Assembly: GCA_034665545.1 (NCBI GenBank)
Contig: JAXDFO010000466.1
Location: forward strand, 1-7,426
Length of the DNA stretch: 7,426 nucleotides
Reading direction: 5' to 3'
From: DASYML01 sp034665545
GTDB taxonomy: Bacteria > Acidobacteriota > Blastocatellia > Pyrinomonadales > Pyrinomonadaceae
Positions within the stretch are counted from its first letter, which is position 1, and every line of letters starts with the position of its first letter. Position numbers and translations under genes: made by a program. Shown here piece by piece: positions 1-5,829 of this stretch. Below the pieces are notes generated by a model. The model ran no database searches. It saw only the letters and a program-made list of their open reading frames with translations, and was not told where the DNA came from.

Positions 1-859
1 CGAAGCCGAGTTTGCGCGAAGCCTCCTGCTGCAACTTGGAAGTGATGAAGGGCGGCACGGGGTTGCGCTTGCGTTCTTTGGTCGTGACCTCGCTGACGAC
101 GTAAGTTTGCTGCCCGGCCTCCGCCACAATCTCCCGCGCCTGTTCCTCTTTGCCGATGAGGATTTCGTTCTTCTTAGGCTCCTGGTCGAAGCCGCTGGTC
201 TTGACCGTCTGCTCGCCTATCTTCAACAGGCGTGCATCGAAGGCCGGTGGCAGCTTCGCGTTGAGGTTCGCAGCGATGGTCCAATATTCCGTCTTGACGA
301 AAGCCTCTATCTCACGCTCGCGCTCGACCACCATTCTGAGCGCGACGGACTGGACGCGGCCCGCGCTCAAGCGTCCGCCCACCGTGCGACACAAGAGCGG
401 CGAGACCTTGTAACCGACCAGACGGTCAAGCACGCGACGCGCCTGCTGCGCATCAACGAGGTTGGCGTCTATCTCCTTCGGATGAAGGAAAGCCTCCTGC
501 ACGGCGCGCTTCGTAATCTCGTTGAACATGACGCGAAACGAAGGCTTCTTCGGTCGCTTGGGCACGACCTCTTCCGCCAGGTGCATGCAGATGGCTTCGC
601 CCTCGCGGTCAGGGTCAGCCGCGAGATAGATGGTCTCCGCGTCACGCGCAGCCCTTTTCAATTCGGTGACGTGTTTCTTGGCTTTATCCGTCACCTCGTA
701 GGTCGGTTCAAAATCGTGTTCGACATCAACACCGAGACCCTTCGACGGCAAATCTTTGATATGGCCGTAGGAGGCCATCACCTTATAATCCGAACCCAGA
801 TATTTATTGATGGTCTTCGCTTTCGCGGGTGATTCAACGATGACTAAATTCTTCGCCAT
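1..859 (-). CDS. topA: DNA topoisomerase I (type IA), N-terminal part, cut by window edge
   Basis: Type IA topoisomerase that relaxes negatively supercoiled DNA through a transient 5'-phosphotyrosine break. Only the first 286 codons are visible; the frame stays open to base 1. The start is ATG at 859-857, preceded by a good Shine-Dalgarno (GAGGA, complement of 864-868). The protein opens with MAKNLVIVESPAKAKTI, the TOPRIM beginning with its conserved Glu9. The acidic metal motif DPDREGE falls at about residues 82-88. Further type IA landmarks follow: MFNEITKRAV (about 111-120), VDAQQARRVLDRLVGYK (about 135-151) and LSAGRVQSVALR (about 164-175). The catalytic Tyr lies beyond the edge and cannot be checked. 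It sits downstream of dprA on the same strand, a common bacterial neighbour pair, but a 252-bp spacer containing an inverted repeat separates them, so it may have its own promoter. Confidence 0.97.
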   Translation of the reverse strand, partial: MAKNLVIVESPAKAKTINKYLGSDYKVMASYGHIKDLPSKGLGVDVEHDFEPTYEVTDKAKKHVTELKRAARDAETIYLAADPDREGEAICMHLAEEVVPKRPKKPSFRVMFNEITKRAVQEAFLHPKEIDANLVDAQQARRVLDRLVGYKVSPLLCRTVGGRLSAGRVQSVALRMVVEREREIEAFVKTEYWTIAANLNAKLPPAFDARLLKIGEQTVKTSGFDQEPKKNEILIGKEEQAREIVAEAGQQTYVVSEVTTKERKRNPVPPFITSKLQQEASRKLGF

Positions 860-868
860 TATTTCCTC

Positions 869-940
869 TATTGATAGTTAATGAGTGACGTGCGGCGAGC
901 CTCCCTCGCGGCCCTCGTCGCCATTCGTCACTCATCAATA
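869..940. repeat. Imperfect inverted repeat of heptamers upstream of topA
   Basis: The right arm, read on the minus strand, is TATTGAT-GAGTGAC-G (940-926). The left arm, read on the plus strand, is TATTGAT-AGTTAAT-GAGTGAC-G (869-890). The arms are reverse complements except that the left one carries exactly one extra heptamer, AGTTAAT. The innermost 10 bp (881-890 with 926-935) pair perfectly. The centre (891-925) is GC-rich, with further partial self-complementarity. The element ends close to the topA ribosome binding site, so in topA mRNA it would fold in the 5' leader. The rest of the 860-1111 spacer shows no gene that I can support. Confidence 0.75.
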
Positions 941-1111
941 CGGTTCTCTTAATCAATAATACATTAACACTACTTGGATGCCTGATTGGTCCAATTCGCT
1001 TGCTGTGAATGCGCGGCAATCGCACTTTAGAGCGTCTCGCCAGGTGTGTACATAACACCAAGAAACACTCCAAAGTCAAATAGGGCGGCGAGGCTTCGGG
1101 TGGAACACGCC

Positions 1112-2245
1112 TCAAAGTCTTCTCACAAAACATCTGCCCGGAAGCTGCTGTATGAGGTCTCGCATTTCGAGGCCGAGGAGCGCGCCCGTCAGTTCCGGGA
1201 TGGACAGTCCCGTAGTCTCCGCGAGCGCGTCAATGTGCGTCGCCGTGTCCGTCAAAAGCAACTTGAAGATGATGTGTTCGGCGGAAGTGAGGTCGCCTGG
1301 AACGAGCGAGAGTTGCTCTACGATGCCTTCCTCCGTCGCCTTCTCTTTCGTCTCAGGAGGCAGCAGCCGCGCCGCCATGTCCGGCGGCAACTCCGCAGCC
1401 ACGTCCTGCCATTGCTGGACCAATTTTGCGCCCGCGCCCTTAATCAAGTAGTTCGTGCCGAAGGAATTTTTCGAGGTGATGTTACCGGGCACGGCGAAGA
1501 CTTCGCGGTTCTGCTCTATCGCCATCCGCGCCGTAATCAGCGAGCCGGAATTCTCCGCCGCCTCCACCAGCAAGACTCCCAGGCTCAACCCGCTGATGAC
1601 GCGATTGCGATACGGAAAATTCTGCGGCGCGGGCGGCGTCTCCAACGGAAACTCCGAGACCAGCGCGCCACCGCCCGCCAGTATCTCCTCCGCCAATCTC
1701 TTATGCTCGCGCGGGTAAATCTGGTCAACGCCCGTGCCCAGCACCGCCACCGTGCGCCCGCCCGCCTCTAACGCGCCCCTGTGCGCCGCCGCATCAATCC
1801 CTCGCGCCAACCCCGAAACAATCGTCACGCCCCGCTCTGCCAGGTCGCGCGCCAACCACTGCGCGGTGTTCTGCCCGTAGGTAGAACACCTGCGCGAACC
1901 GACCATCGCCACGCAAGGCGCATCAAGGCATGTCTCCCACGCGCCCTTCACATACAAGGTAATCGGCGGGTCGAAAATCTCTCGCAGGAGAGACGGATAG
2001 ACCCCGTCGTCCAGCAACAATATCTCCGCGCCGAGAGCGCGCACGCGTTCAACTTCATCTGCGGCACGCTCGAACAAATCCCGCGCCATGATGCTCTCGA
2101 CCGCTTCCGGCCTGAGCCGCAACGACTCCAACTCCACACGCGACGCCTCGAACACAGCCTCCGCCGACCCGAACATCTCCAACAGTTTCGCGGCAGCACG
2201 CGGCCCCACACCCGGCGTCATGTTCAGCGCAATCCACTCACGCAT
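1112..2245 (-). CDS. dprA: DNA-processing protein DprA/Smf
   Basis: DprA binds incoming single-stranded DNA during natural transformation, protects it and loads RecA; it acts in the cytoplasm. The 377-residue length is normal for the family. A helix-hairpin-helix-like N-terminus (NMTPGVGPRAAAKLLEMFG, 8-26) leads into the Rossmann-like DprA core. The core carries MVGSRRCSTYG (114-124), SGLARGIDAAAHRGAL (144-159), FPYRNRVISGLS (210-221), SGSLITAR (233-240), EQNREVFAVPGNI (244-256) and GTNYLIKGA (263-271). Residues from about 310 to the end look like the C-terminal winged-helix (DML1-like) domain. The ATG start is chosen because it gives the expected N-terminus; no clear Shine-Dalgarno precedes it, only a T-rich stretch. 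It lies between selC and topA on the same strand. Nothing suggests truncation. Whether the organism is naturally competent cannot be told, since dprA is also kept by non-competent bacteria. Confidence 0.97.
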   Translation of the reverse strand: MREWIALNMTPGVGPRAAAKLLEMFGSAEAVFEASRVELESLRLRPEAVESIMARDLFERAADEVERVRALGAEILLLDDGVYPSLLREIFDPPITLYVKGAWETCLDAPCVAMVGSRRCSTYGQNTAQWLARDLAERGVTIVSGLARGIDAAAHRGALEAGGRTVAVLGTGVDQIYPREHKRLAEEILAGGGALVSEFPLETPPAPQNFPYRNRVISGLSLGVLLVEAAENSGSLITARMAIEQNREVFAVPGNITSKNSFGTNYLIKGAGAKLVQQWQDVAAELPPDMAARLLPPETKEKATEEGIVEQLSLVPGDLTSAEHIIFKLLLTDTATHIDALAETTGLSIPELTGALLGLEMRDLIQQLPGRCFVRRL

Positions 2246-2269
2246 AGCGAAGGCAAAACTAAAAAAATG

Positions 2270-2333
2270 AAAAGGTAAAAGTGAAAAGGCGGCCTTCTTA
2301 TCGTTGCCTTTGACCTTTTTACTTTTGCCTTAA
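2270..2333. repeat. Heptamer inverted repeat between selC and dprA, possible selC terminator
   Basis: The left arm is three heptamers, AAAAGGT (2270-2276), AAAAGTG (2277-2283) and AAAAGGC (2284-2290). The right arm, read on the minus strand, gives CAAAGGC, AAAAGGT and AAAAGTA (2312 to 2326 units), followed by TTAAGGC (2333-2327). About 16 of 21 positions pair between the arms. The junction holds a short palindrome, AAGGC-G-GCCTT (2286-2296). Transcribed leftward from selC, the folded arms would be followed by a T-rich run (complement of 2261-2267), so the element could act as an intrinsic terminator for the tRNA. The stem is A/U-rich and imperfect, so that role is uncertain. Confidence 0.65.
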
Positions 2334-2336
2334 TTT

Positions 2337-2435
2337 TGGCGGAGGCGTGTAGGAATCGAACCTACCTGAGCCTGTTCTCACAGGCTCACAGACGGTTTTG
2401 AAGACCGCGCCGTTCACCAGAACAGATGCGCCTCC
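2337..2435 (-). tRNA. selC: Selenocysteine tRNA, anticodon UCA
   Basis: tRNA-Sec carries serine that is converted to selenocysteine and is delivered by SelB to UGA codons. The 99-nt gene, including an encoded CCA (complement of 2337-2339), folds in the bacterial tRNA-Sec manner. The acceptor has 8 positions (2435-2428 with 2348-2341): seven Watson-Crick pairs and a C.A at the eighth, then discriminator G. The D arm has a 6-bp stem (CTGTTC/GAACGG) with a 4-nt loop. The anticodon stem is GCGGT/ACCGT with loop CTTCAAA; the anticodon TCA is the complement of 2399-2401. A very long variable arm, TGAGCCTGT/ACAGGCTCA (9 bp), is closed by a GAGA tetraloop. The T arm is GTAGG-TTCGATT-CCTAC. The 8+5 acceptor/T architecture, 6-bp D stem and UCA anticodon separate it from tRNA-Ser and tRNA-Leu. 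No selA, selB or selD is in the window. Confidence 0.96.
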
Positions 2436-2477
2436 GCAATCGAATCAATTTTCTGAAGCTACATGACGGCGGGAAAA

Positions 2478-2507
2478 ACCCTACGCGCCGCCCACGCCGC
2501 CTGTCAA
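2478..2507 (-). promoter_or_regulatory. Putative sigma70 promoter of selC
   Basis: A perfect -35 TTGACA (complement of 2502-2507) and a -10-like TAGGGT (complement of 2478-2483) are separated by 18 nt. The -10 keeps the most important bases, T1, A2 and T6. Transcription would begin near 2471, about 36 nt before the mature 5' end of selC at 2435. The call rests on consensus match and position only. Confidence 0.45.
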
Positions 2508-2522
2508 GCCTCGCCGCTTGAC
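2503..2522. repeat. 7-bp inverted repeat joining the two divergent -35 elements
   Basis: GTCAAGC (2503-2509) and GCTTGAC (2516-2522) are perfect reverse complements around a 6-nt spacer. Each arm contains most of a -35 hexamer, one reading toward selC and one toward boxC. The symmetry may simply reflect two similar -35 boxes facing away from each other, or it may be a binding site for a regulator touching both. Confidence 0.5.
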
Positions 2523-2546
2523 CCGCAGCCCCCGGCGCGTTATTAT
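2518..2546 (+). promoter_or_regulatory. Putative sigma70 promoter of the boxC-boxB unit
   Basis: TTGACC (2518-2523, five of six consensus bases) and TATTAT (2541-2546, five of six) are separated by the optimal 17 nt. The expected transcription start falls near 2552-2554, inside the palindrome at 2551-2568, and leaves a leader of about 90 nt before the boxC ATG. This is the best-looking promoter in the window. Confidence 0.7.
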
Positions 2547-2550
2547 TTTA

Positions 2551-2568
2551 TTCGAACGAACGTTCGAA
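2551..2568. promoter_or_regulatory. Perfect 18-bp palindrome, likely TetR-type operator
   Basis: TTCGAACG-AA-CGTTCGAA has two perfect 8-bp half sites around a 2-bp centre. It begins four bases after the putative -10 element and covers the expected transcription start, a typical repressor position. Its core matches CNAACGNNCGTTNG, which I recall as the site of the TetR-family phenylacetyl-CoA sensor PaaR of Thermus thermophilus; that recollection should be confirmed. The TetR gene at 5830-6525 in the same unit is the natural candidate binder. I found no second copy upstream of tetR or of the hydratase gene. Confidence 0.7.
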
Positions 2569-2589
2569 CGAGCCAGATGATGAGGAGAG

Positions 2590-2643
2590 ATGAGGCGGGC
2601 CGTTTGTGATTCTTCTTCGGAGCCTGCCACGTGTGAAGCTTGA
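2590..2643 (+). other. Possible 17-residue leader ORF coupled to boxC
   Basis: An ATG at 2590 opens the short reading frame MRRAVCDSSSEPATCEA. Its TGA stop (2641-2643) overlaps the boxC ATG (2643-2645) by one base, the TGATG arrangement usual for translational coupling. A GAGGAG (2582-2587) lies just upstream, though at only about 2 nt it is too close to be an ideal ribosome binding site. boxC has no convincing Shine-Dalgarno of its own, which makes coupling plausible. Such a short frame can easily arise by chance. Confidence 0.2.
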
Positions 2644-4274
2644 TGATTAATTTCGAGACATCGCCGGATCGCTACAAGCACTGGCAACTCAAGATAGACG
2701 GCGCGGTCGCCACTCTTTCGATGGATGTGCAGGAGGACGCGACGCTGGCCGAAGGCTACAAGCTCAAGCTCAACTCTTATGACCTGGGTGTTGATATAGA
2801 GTTGGCGGACGCCGTCCAGCGTCTGCGCTTCGAGCACCCGGAAGTTTCAGTCGTGGTCGTCACCAGCCTTAAGCCGCGCATCTTCTGCGCCGGGGCCAAC
2901 ATCTACATGCTCGGCACATCATCGCACGCCTTCAAGGTCAACTTCTGCAAGTTCACCAACGAGACGCGCTGCGCGATAGAGGATGCTTCCGCGCATTCGG
3001 GACAGCGTTACCTGGCCGCGCTCAACGGCACTGCCTCCGGCGGCGGCTACGAATTAGCCATCGCGTGCGATGAGATTCATCTCGTTGACGATGGCAACTC
3101 CGCAGTCTCTCTGCCGGAAGTTCCATTGCTCGGAGTCCTGCCGGGCACGGGCGGCTTGACCCGTCTCGTTGATAAAAGAAAGGTGCGACGCGACCGCGCC
3201 GATGTCTTCTCGACGCTCGCGGAGGGGCTCAAGGCGAAGCGCGCGAAAGAGTGGGGGCTGATTGACGGCTATTTTCCGACCAGTAAATTTCAGGAATCGG
3301 TGTCGGCACATGTGAGAAACCTAGTCGAAGCGAACGGGCAGCAGAAGGCTTCGCAAGGCATCAAGCTTAACCCGCTCGCGGTCGAGACGAGCGAAGATGG
3401 ACGCGAGTACAAGTATGTCAGCGTGAAGCTCAACCGCGAGGGCCGCTATGCGGACCTGACGATTCGTGGTCCAGAAAAGAGCACGCCGAAGAGTCTCGAA
3501 GAGATAGAAAAGCTGGGCGATGCTTACTGGCCCTTACAGGCTTATCGTGAACTCGATGACGCGCTGCTCAACTTGCGCGTCAACGAACTTGAGACGGGGC
3601 TAATCTGCCTGCGCACGACAGGAGATATTGAGGACGTGCTCGCGGTTGATGAGACGTTGGCCCAACACAAGGAGCACTGGCTCGTGCGTGAAATCATTCT
3701 GCACATGGCGCGCGTGCTGAGACGCCTGGACCTCACCGCGAAGAGTTTCTTCGCGCTCATAGAGCCCGGCAGTTGCTTCGCGGGCAACCTGTTGGAGTTG
3801 GCCCTCTCCGCAGACAGGACATACATGTTGAACGACCCGGAGGCTGTGGTTGAAGTCGCGGCGAGCGAGTTGAACGCGGGCGCGTTGCCTATGAGCAACG
3901 GGCTGACGCGCCTTCACTCGCGCTTTCTCGCCAACCCTGAAACAATCGCGTCTGTGCTTGAACATGATGGCGCGTTCGACACGGAAGCGGCGGAAGCGGC
4001 GGGGCTAGTGACCTTCGCGCCGGACGAACTGGACTGGGAGGACGAGATACGCGTCGCCATCGAAGAGCGAACATCGCTTTCGCCCGACGCGCTGACGGGC
4101 ATGGAAGCCTCGCTCAGGTTCGCTGGTCCGGAAACTCTCGACACCAAAATTTATGGCCGCCTGACGGCCTGGCAAAACTGGATTTTCCAGCGTCCCAACG
4201 CGGTCGGCGAACACGGCGCATTATCCAACTACGGCAAACCGACCCAGGCCCAATTCGATTACAGAAGAACATAG
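2643..4274 (+). CDS. boxC: 2,3-epoxybenzoyl-CoA dihydrolase (benzoyl-CoA-dihydrodiol lyase), BoxC
   Basis: BoxC hydrolytically opens 2,3-epoxybenzoyl-CoA to 3,4-dehydroadipyl-CoA semialdehyde plus formate in the aerobic benzoyl-CoA (box) pathway. The 543-residue protein is close to the family's usual length of about 550. The N-terminal half is a crotonase domain: FETSPDRYKHW near the start, oxyanion-hole CAGANIYML (about 82-90), NFCKFTNETR (about 100-109), NGTASGGGYELAIACDE (about 128-144, Glu137) and SLPEVPLLGVLPGTGG (about 156-171, Glu159). The spacing of Cys102, Glu137 and Glu159 fits the active-site trio I recall for Burkholderia BoxC (unverified). The C-terminal half contains a second, degenerate crotonase-like segment (CFAGNLLELALSADRTYM, about 379-396), as in known BoxC. 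The ATG at 2643 is preferred over the TTG immediately before it; an in-frame stop at 2634 excludes anything longer. It ends 35 bp before boxB, so the two are very probably cotranscribed. Confidence 0.95.
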   Translation: MINFETSPDRYKHWQLKIDGAVATLSMDVQEDATLAEGYKLKLNSYDLGVDIELADAVQRLRFEHPEVSVVVVTSLKPRIFCAGANIYMLGTSSHAFKVNFCKFTNETRCAIEDASAHSGQRYLAALNGTASGGGYELAIACDEIHLVDDGNSAVSLPEVPLLGVLPGTGGLTRLVDKRKVRRDRADVFSTLAEGLKAKRAKEWGLIDGYFPTSKFQESVSAHVRNLVEANGQQKASQGIKLNPLAVETSEDGREYKYVSVKLNREGRYADLTIRGPEKSTPKSLEEIEKLGDAYWPLQAYRELDDALLNLRVNELETGLICLRTTGDIEDVLAVDETLAQHKEHWLVREIILHMARVLRRLDLTAKSFFALIEPGSCFAGNLLELALSADRTYMLNDPEAVVEVAASELNAGALPMSNGLTRLHSRFLANPETIASVLEHDGAFDTEAAEAAGLVTFAPDELDWEDEIRVAIEERTSLSPDALTGMEASLRFAGPETLDTKIYGRLTAWQNWIFQRPNAVGEHGALSNYGKPTQAQFDYRRT

Positions 4275-4309
4275 AAGAGCAAGCGTGAAGGCGGAAGGAT
4301 GAAAGCATC

Positions 4310-5722
4310 ATGAGCATGAACTTGAACGAGCGGATACCGAATAACGTCAACCTGTCGGGCGATAAAAAGTTGCAGCGCGCGTTGGAAAAGTGGCTGCCCA
4401 ATTATCTAGATTGGTGGCGAGAGATGGGCCCGGACGGTTTTCAAGATAAGGACGTGTACCTGCGCACGGCCATCAGCGTCGAGCCTGAAGGGTGGGCCCA
4501 CTTCGATTACATCAAGATGCCTGACTATCGTTGGGGCATCTTTTTGAAGCCAGCAGAGGCCGATGCGAAGGTCGGTTTCGGTGACAACTACGGGATGCCC
4601 GCTTACCAGGAAGTGCCCGGCGAATTTCGCAACGCGCTGCGTCGCATCGTCGTCACGCAGGCCGACACCGAGCCTGCCTCCGTCGAGCAGCAACGCGAAC
4701 TCGGCAAGACCTGCCCTTCGCTTTACGACATGCGCAATCTCTTTCAGGTCAACGTCGAAGAGGGCCGCCACCTGTGGGCGATGGTCTATCTGCTGCATCG
4801 CTATTTCGGGCGCGACGGGCGCGACGAGGCCGAAGAACTTTTGCAACGACGGAGCGGCAACCCCGACAAGCCGCGCATCCTGGAAGCCTTCAATCAACCC
4901 TGCGACGACTGGCTCAACTTTTTCTGTTTCACGATGTTCACGGACCGCGACGGCAAGTTCCAGTTAGCGGCCCTCGCAGAGTCCGGCTTTGAACCCTTAG
5001 CGCGAACCTGCCAGTTCATGTTGACGGAGGAGGCGCATCATCTCTTCGTCGGCGAGACGGGAGTGGGCCGCGTCGTCAAGCGCACGGGCCAGTTGATGAA
5101 GGAGAGCAAGGACGCGGACGTGCGCGCGCTCGGCGGCATCCCTCTGGACATCATCCAGCGATACATCAATTTCTGGTACAGCTATTCTCTCGACCTCTTC
5201 GGCGGCGAGATAAGCTCGAACAGCGCGGACTTCTTCGCCGCCGGTCTCAAGGGTCGTTTCAAAGAACAGGAATATTACACGGACCATCTGGCCGCTCATG
5301 AAAACTTCACCTTGATGGTCGTCGAAGACGGACAACTGAAGGCGCGTGACGTTCCACTTCGCAACGCGCTTAACGAAGTCCTGCGCGGCGAGTATGCCAA
5401 AGATTGCGAGCGCGCCATGACGCGCTGGAATAAGTATCTGGCCGAGGCTGGCGTGGAAGAGCAACTCTATTTGCCGAGCATGCGCTTTCATCGTCACGTC
5501 GGAGAATTCGCCCGGCACAGCTTCGACATTCACGGACAGCTTATCTCTCAAGATGAATTCGAGCGCAGGCGCGACGAATGGTTGCCGACCATTGAAGACC
5601 GCGAGTACGTCCGCAGCCTCATGCATCCAGTGACCGAACCCGGCAAGATAGCCAACTGGATCGCGCCACCCGCCGCCGGAATCAAAGGCAGGCCATTCGA
5701 GTTCGAGTACGTGAGACTGTAA
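4310..5722 (+). CDS. boxB: Benzoyl-CoA 2,3-epoxidase, oxygenase subunit BoxB
   Basis: BoxB is the di-iron oxygenase that converts benzoyl-CoA to 2,3-epoxybenzoyl-CoA using O2 and electrons from NADPH via the reductase BoxA; it is cytoplasmic. At 470 residues it has the normal family length. The ferritin-like four-helix ligand motifs are present: NVEEGRHLW (148-156, with Glu150/151 and His154) and LTEEAHHLFVGETG (238-251, with Glu240/241 and His243/244). Glu121 in QADTEPASVEQQ is a plausible further ligand. The aromatic-rich N-terminus (NYLDWWREMGPDGF, 31-44) and the C-terminal WLPTIEDREYV region also read as BoxB. The ATG at 4310 follows GGAAGGA (4293-4299); an in-frame ATG at 4316 is the alternative. 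It lies directly after boxC, reversing the boxA-boxB-boxC order familiar from betaproteobacteria, and no boxA is seen. Confidence 0.96.
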   Translation: MSMNLNERIPNNVNLSGDKKLQRALEKWLPNYLDWWREMGPDGFQDKDVYLRTAISVEPEGWAHFDYIKMPDYRWGIFLKPAEADAKVGFGDNYGMPAYQEVPGEFRNALRRIVVTQADTEPASVEQQRELGKTCPSLYDMRNLFQVNVEEGRHLWAMVYLLHRYFGRDGRDEAEELLQRRSGNPDKPRILEAFNQPCDDWLNFFCFTMFTDRDGKFQLAALAESGFEPLARTCQFMLTEEAHHLFVGETGVGRVVKRTGQLMKESKDADVRALGGIPLDIIQRYINFWYSYSLDLFGGEISSNSADFFAAGLKGRFKEQEYYTDHLAAHENFTLMVVEDGQLKARDVPLRNALNEVLRGEYAKDCERAMTRWNKYLAEAGVEEQLYLPSMRFHRHVGEFARHSFDIHGQLISQDEFERRRDEWLPTIEDREYVRSLMHPVTEPGKIANWIAPPAAGIKGRPFEFEYVRL

Positions 5723-5726
5723 AAAG

Positions 5727-5813
5727 CAGGAGCCAGGAGCCAGAAGCCAGTAGCCGGTAGAAGAGCTAAAGAGGTTGACCGTTTTCCTTCCGGCTCCTGA
5801 CTCCTGGCTCCTG
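5727..5813. repeat. Heptamer inverted repeat between boxB and the TetR gene
   Basis: The left arm is four tandem heptamers, CAGGAGC, CAGGAGC, CAGAAGC and CAGTAGC (5727-5754), then CGG. The right arm, read on the minus strand, is CAGGAGC, CAGGAGT, CAGGAGC (5813-5793), then CGG (5792-5790). Pairing 5734-5757 with 5790-5813 matches about 21 of 24 positions around a 32-nt loop, a long GC-rich hairpin. It starts 4 bp after the boxB stop and ends 16 bp before the tetR ATG, so it could protect the 3' end of boxC-boxB mRNA or reduce read-through. There is no U-run typical of an intrinsic terminator. Confidence 0.8.
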
Positions 5814-5829
5814 GATTCCTTTGTTCGTT

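Noticed and set aside
107..832. Plus-strand open frame of 241 codons over topA
   Set aside because: It is the antisense shadow of topA, whose translation shows unmistakable type IA topoisomerase motifs. The plus-strand product is Arg/Leu-rich with no recognisable domain.
1050..1079. Minus-strand TTGACT followed by TTATGT as a topA promoter
   Set aside because: The -35 is good but the -10 is poor at any reasonable spacing. A TATTAT farther down lacks a matching -35, so no topA promoter is called.
1091..1115. Short GAGGC/GCCTC inverted repeat after the dprA stop as a terminator
   Set aside because: The stem is only 5 bp with a long loop and no following T-run, so it does not qualify.
834..1133. 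Minus-strand 99-codon frame bridging the dprA end and topA start
   Set aside because: It overlaps both genes out of frame, runs through the inverted repeat and shows no family signature.
1046..1771. Plus-strand open frame of 241 codons over dprA
   Set aside because: It is antisense to dprA, which carries all family motifs. The product is Arg-rich low-complexity sequence typical of GC-rich shadow frames.
4997..5626. Minus-strand 209-codon frame inside boxB, and similar frames inside tetR and the hydratase gene
   Set aside because: Antisense to genes with clear motifs; no promoter, ribosome binding site or domain supports them.
5727..5813. Tandem CAGGAGC units as a CRISPR-like array
   Set aside because: The repeats are 7 nt, contiguous, lack spacers and face each other in two arms, which is not CRISPR structure.
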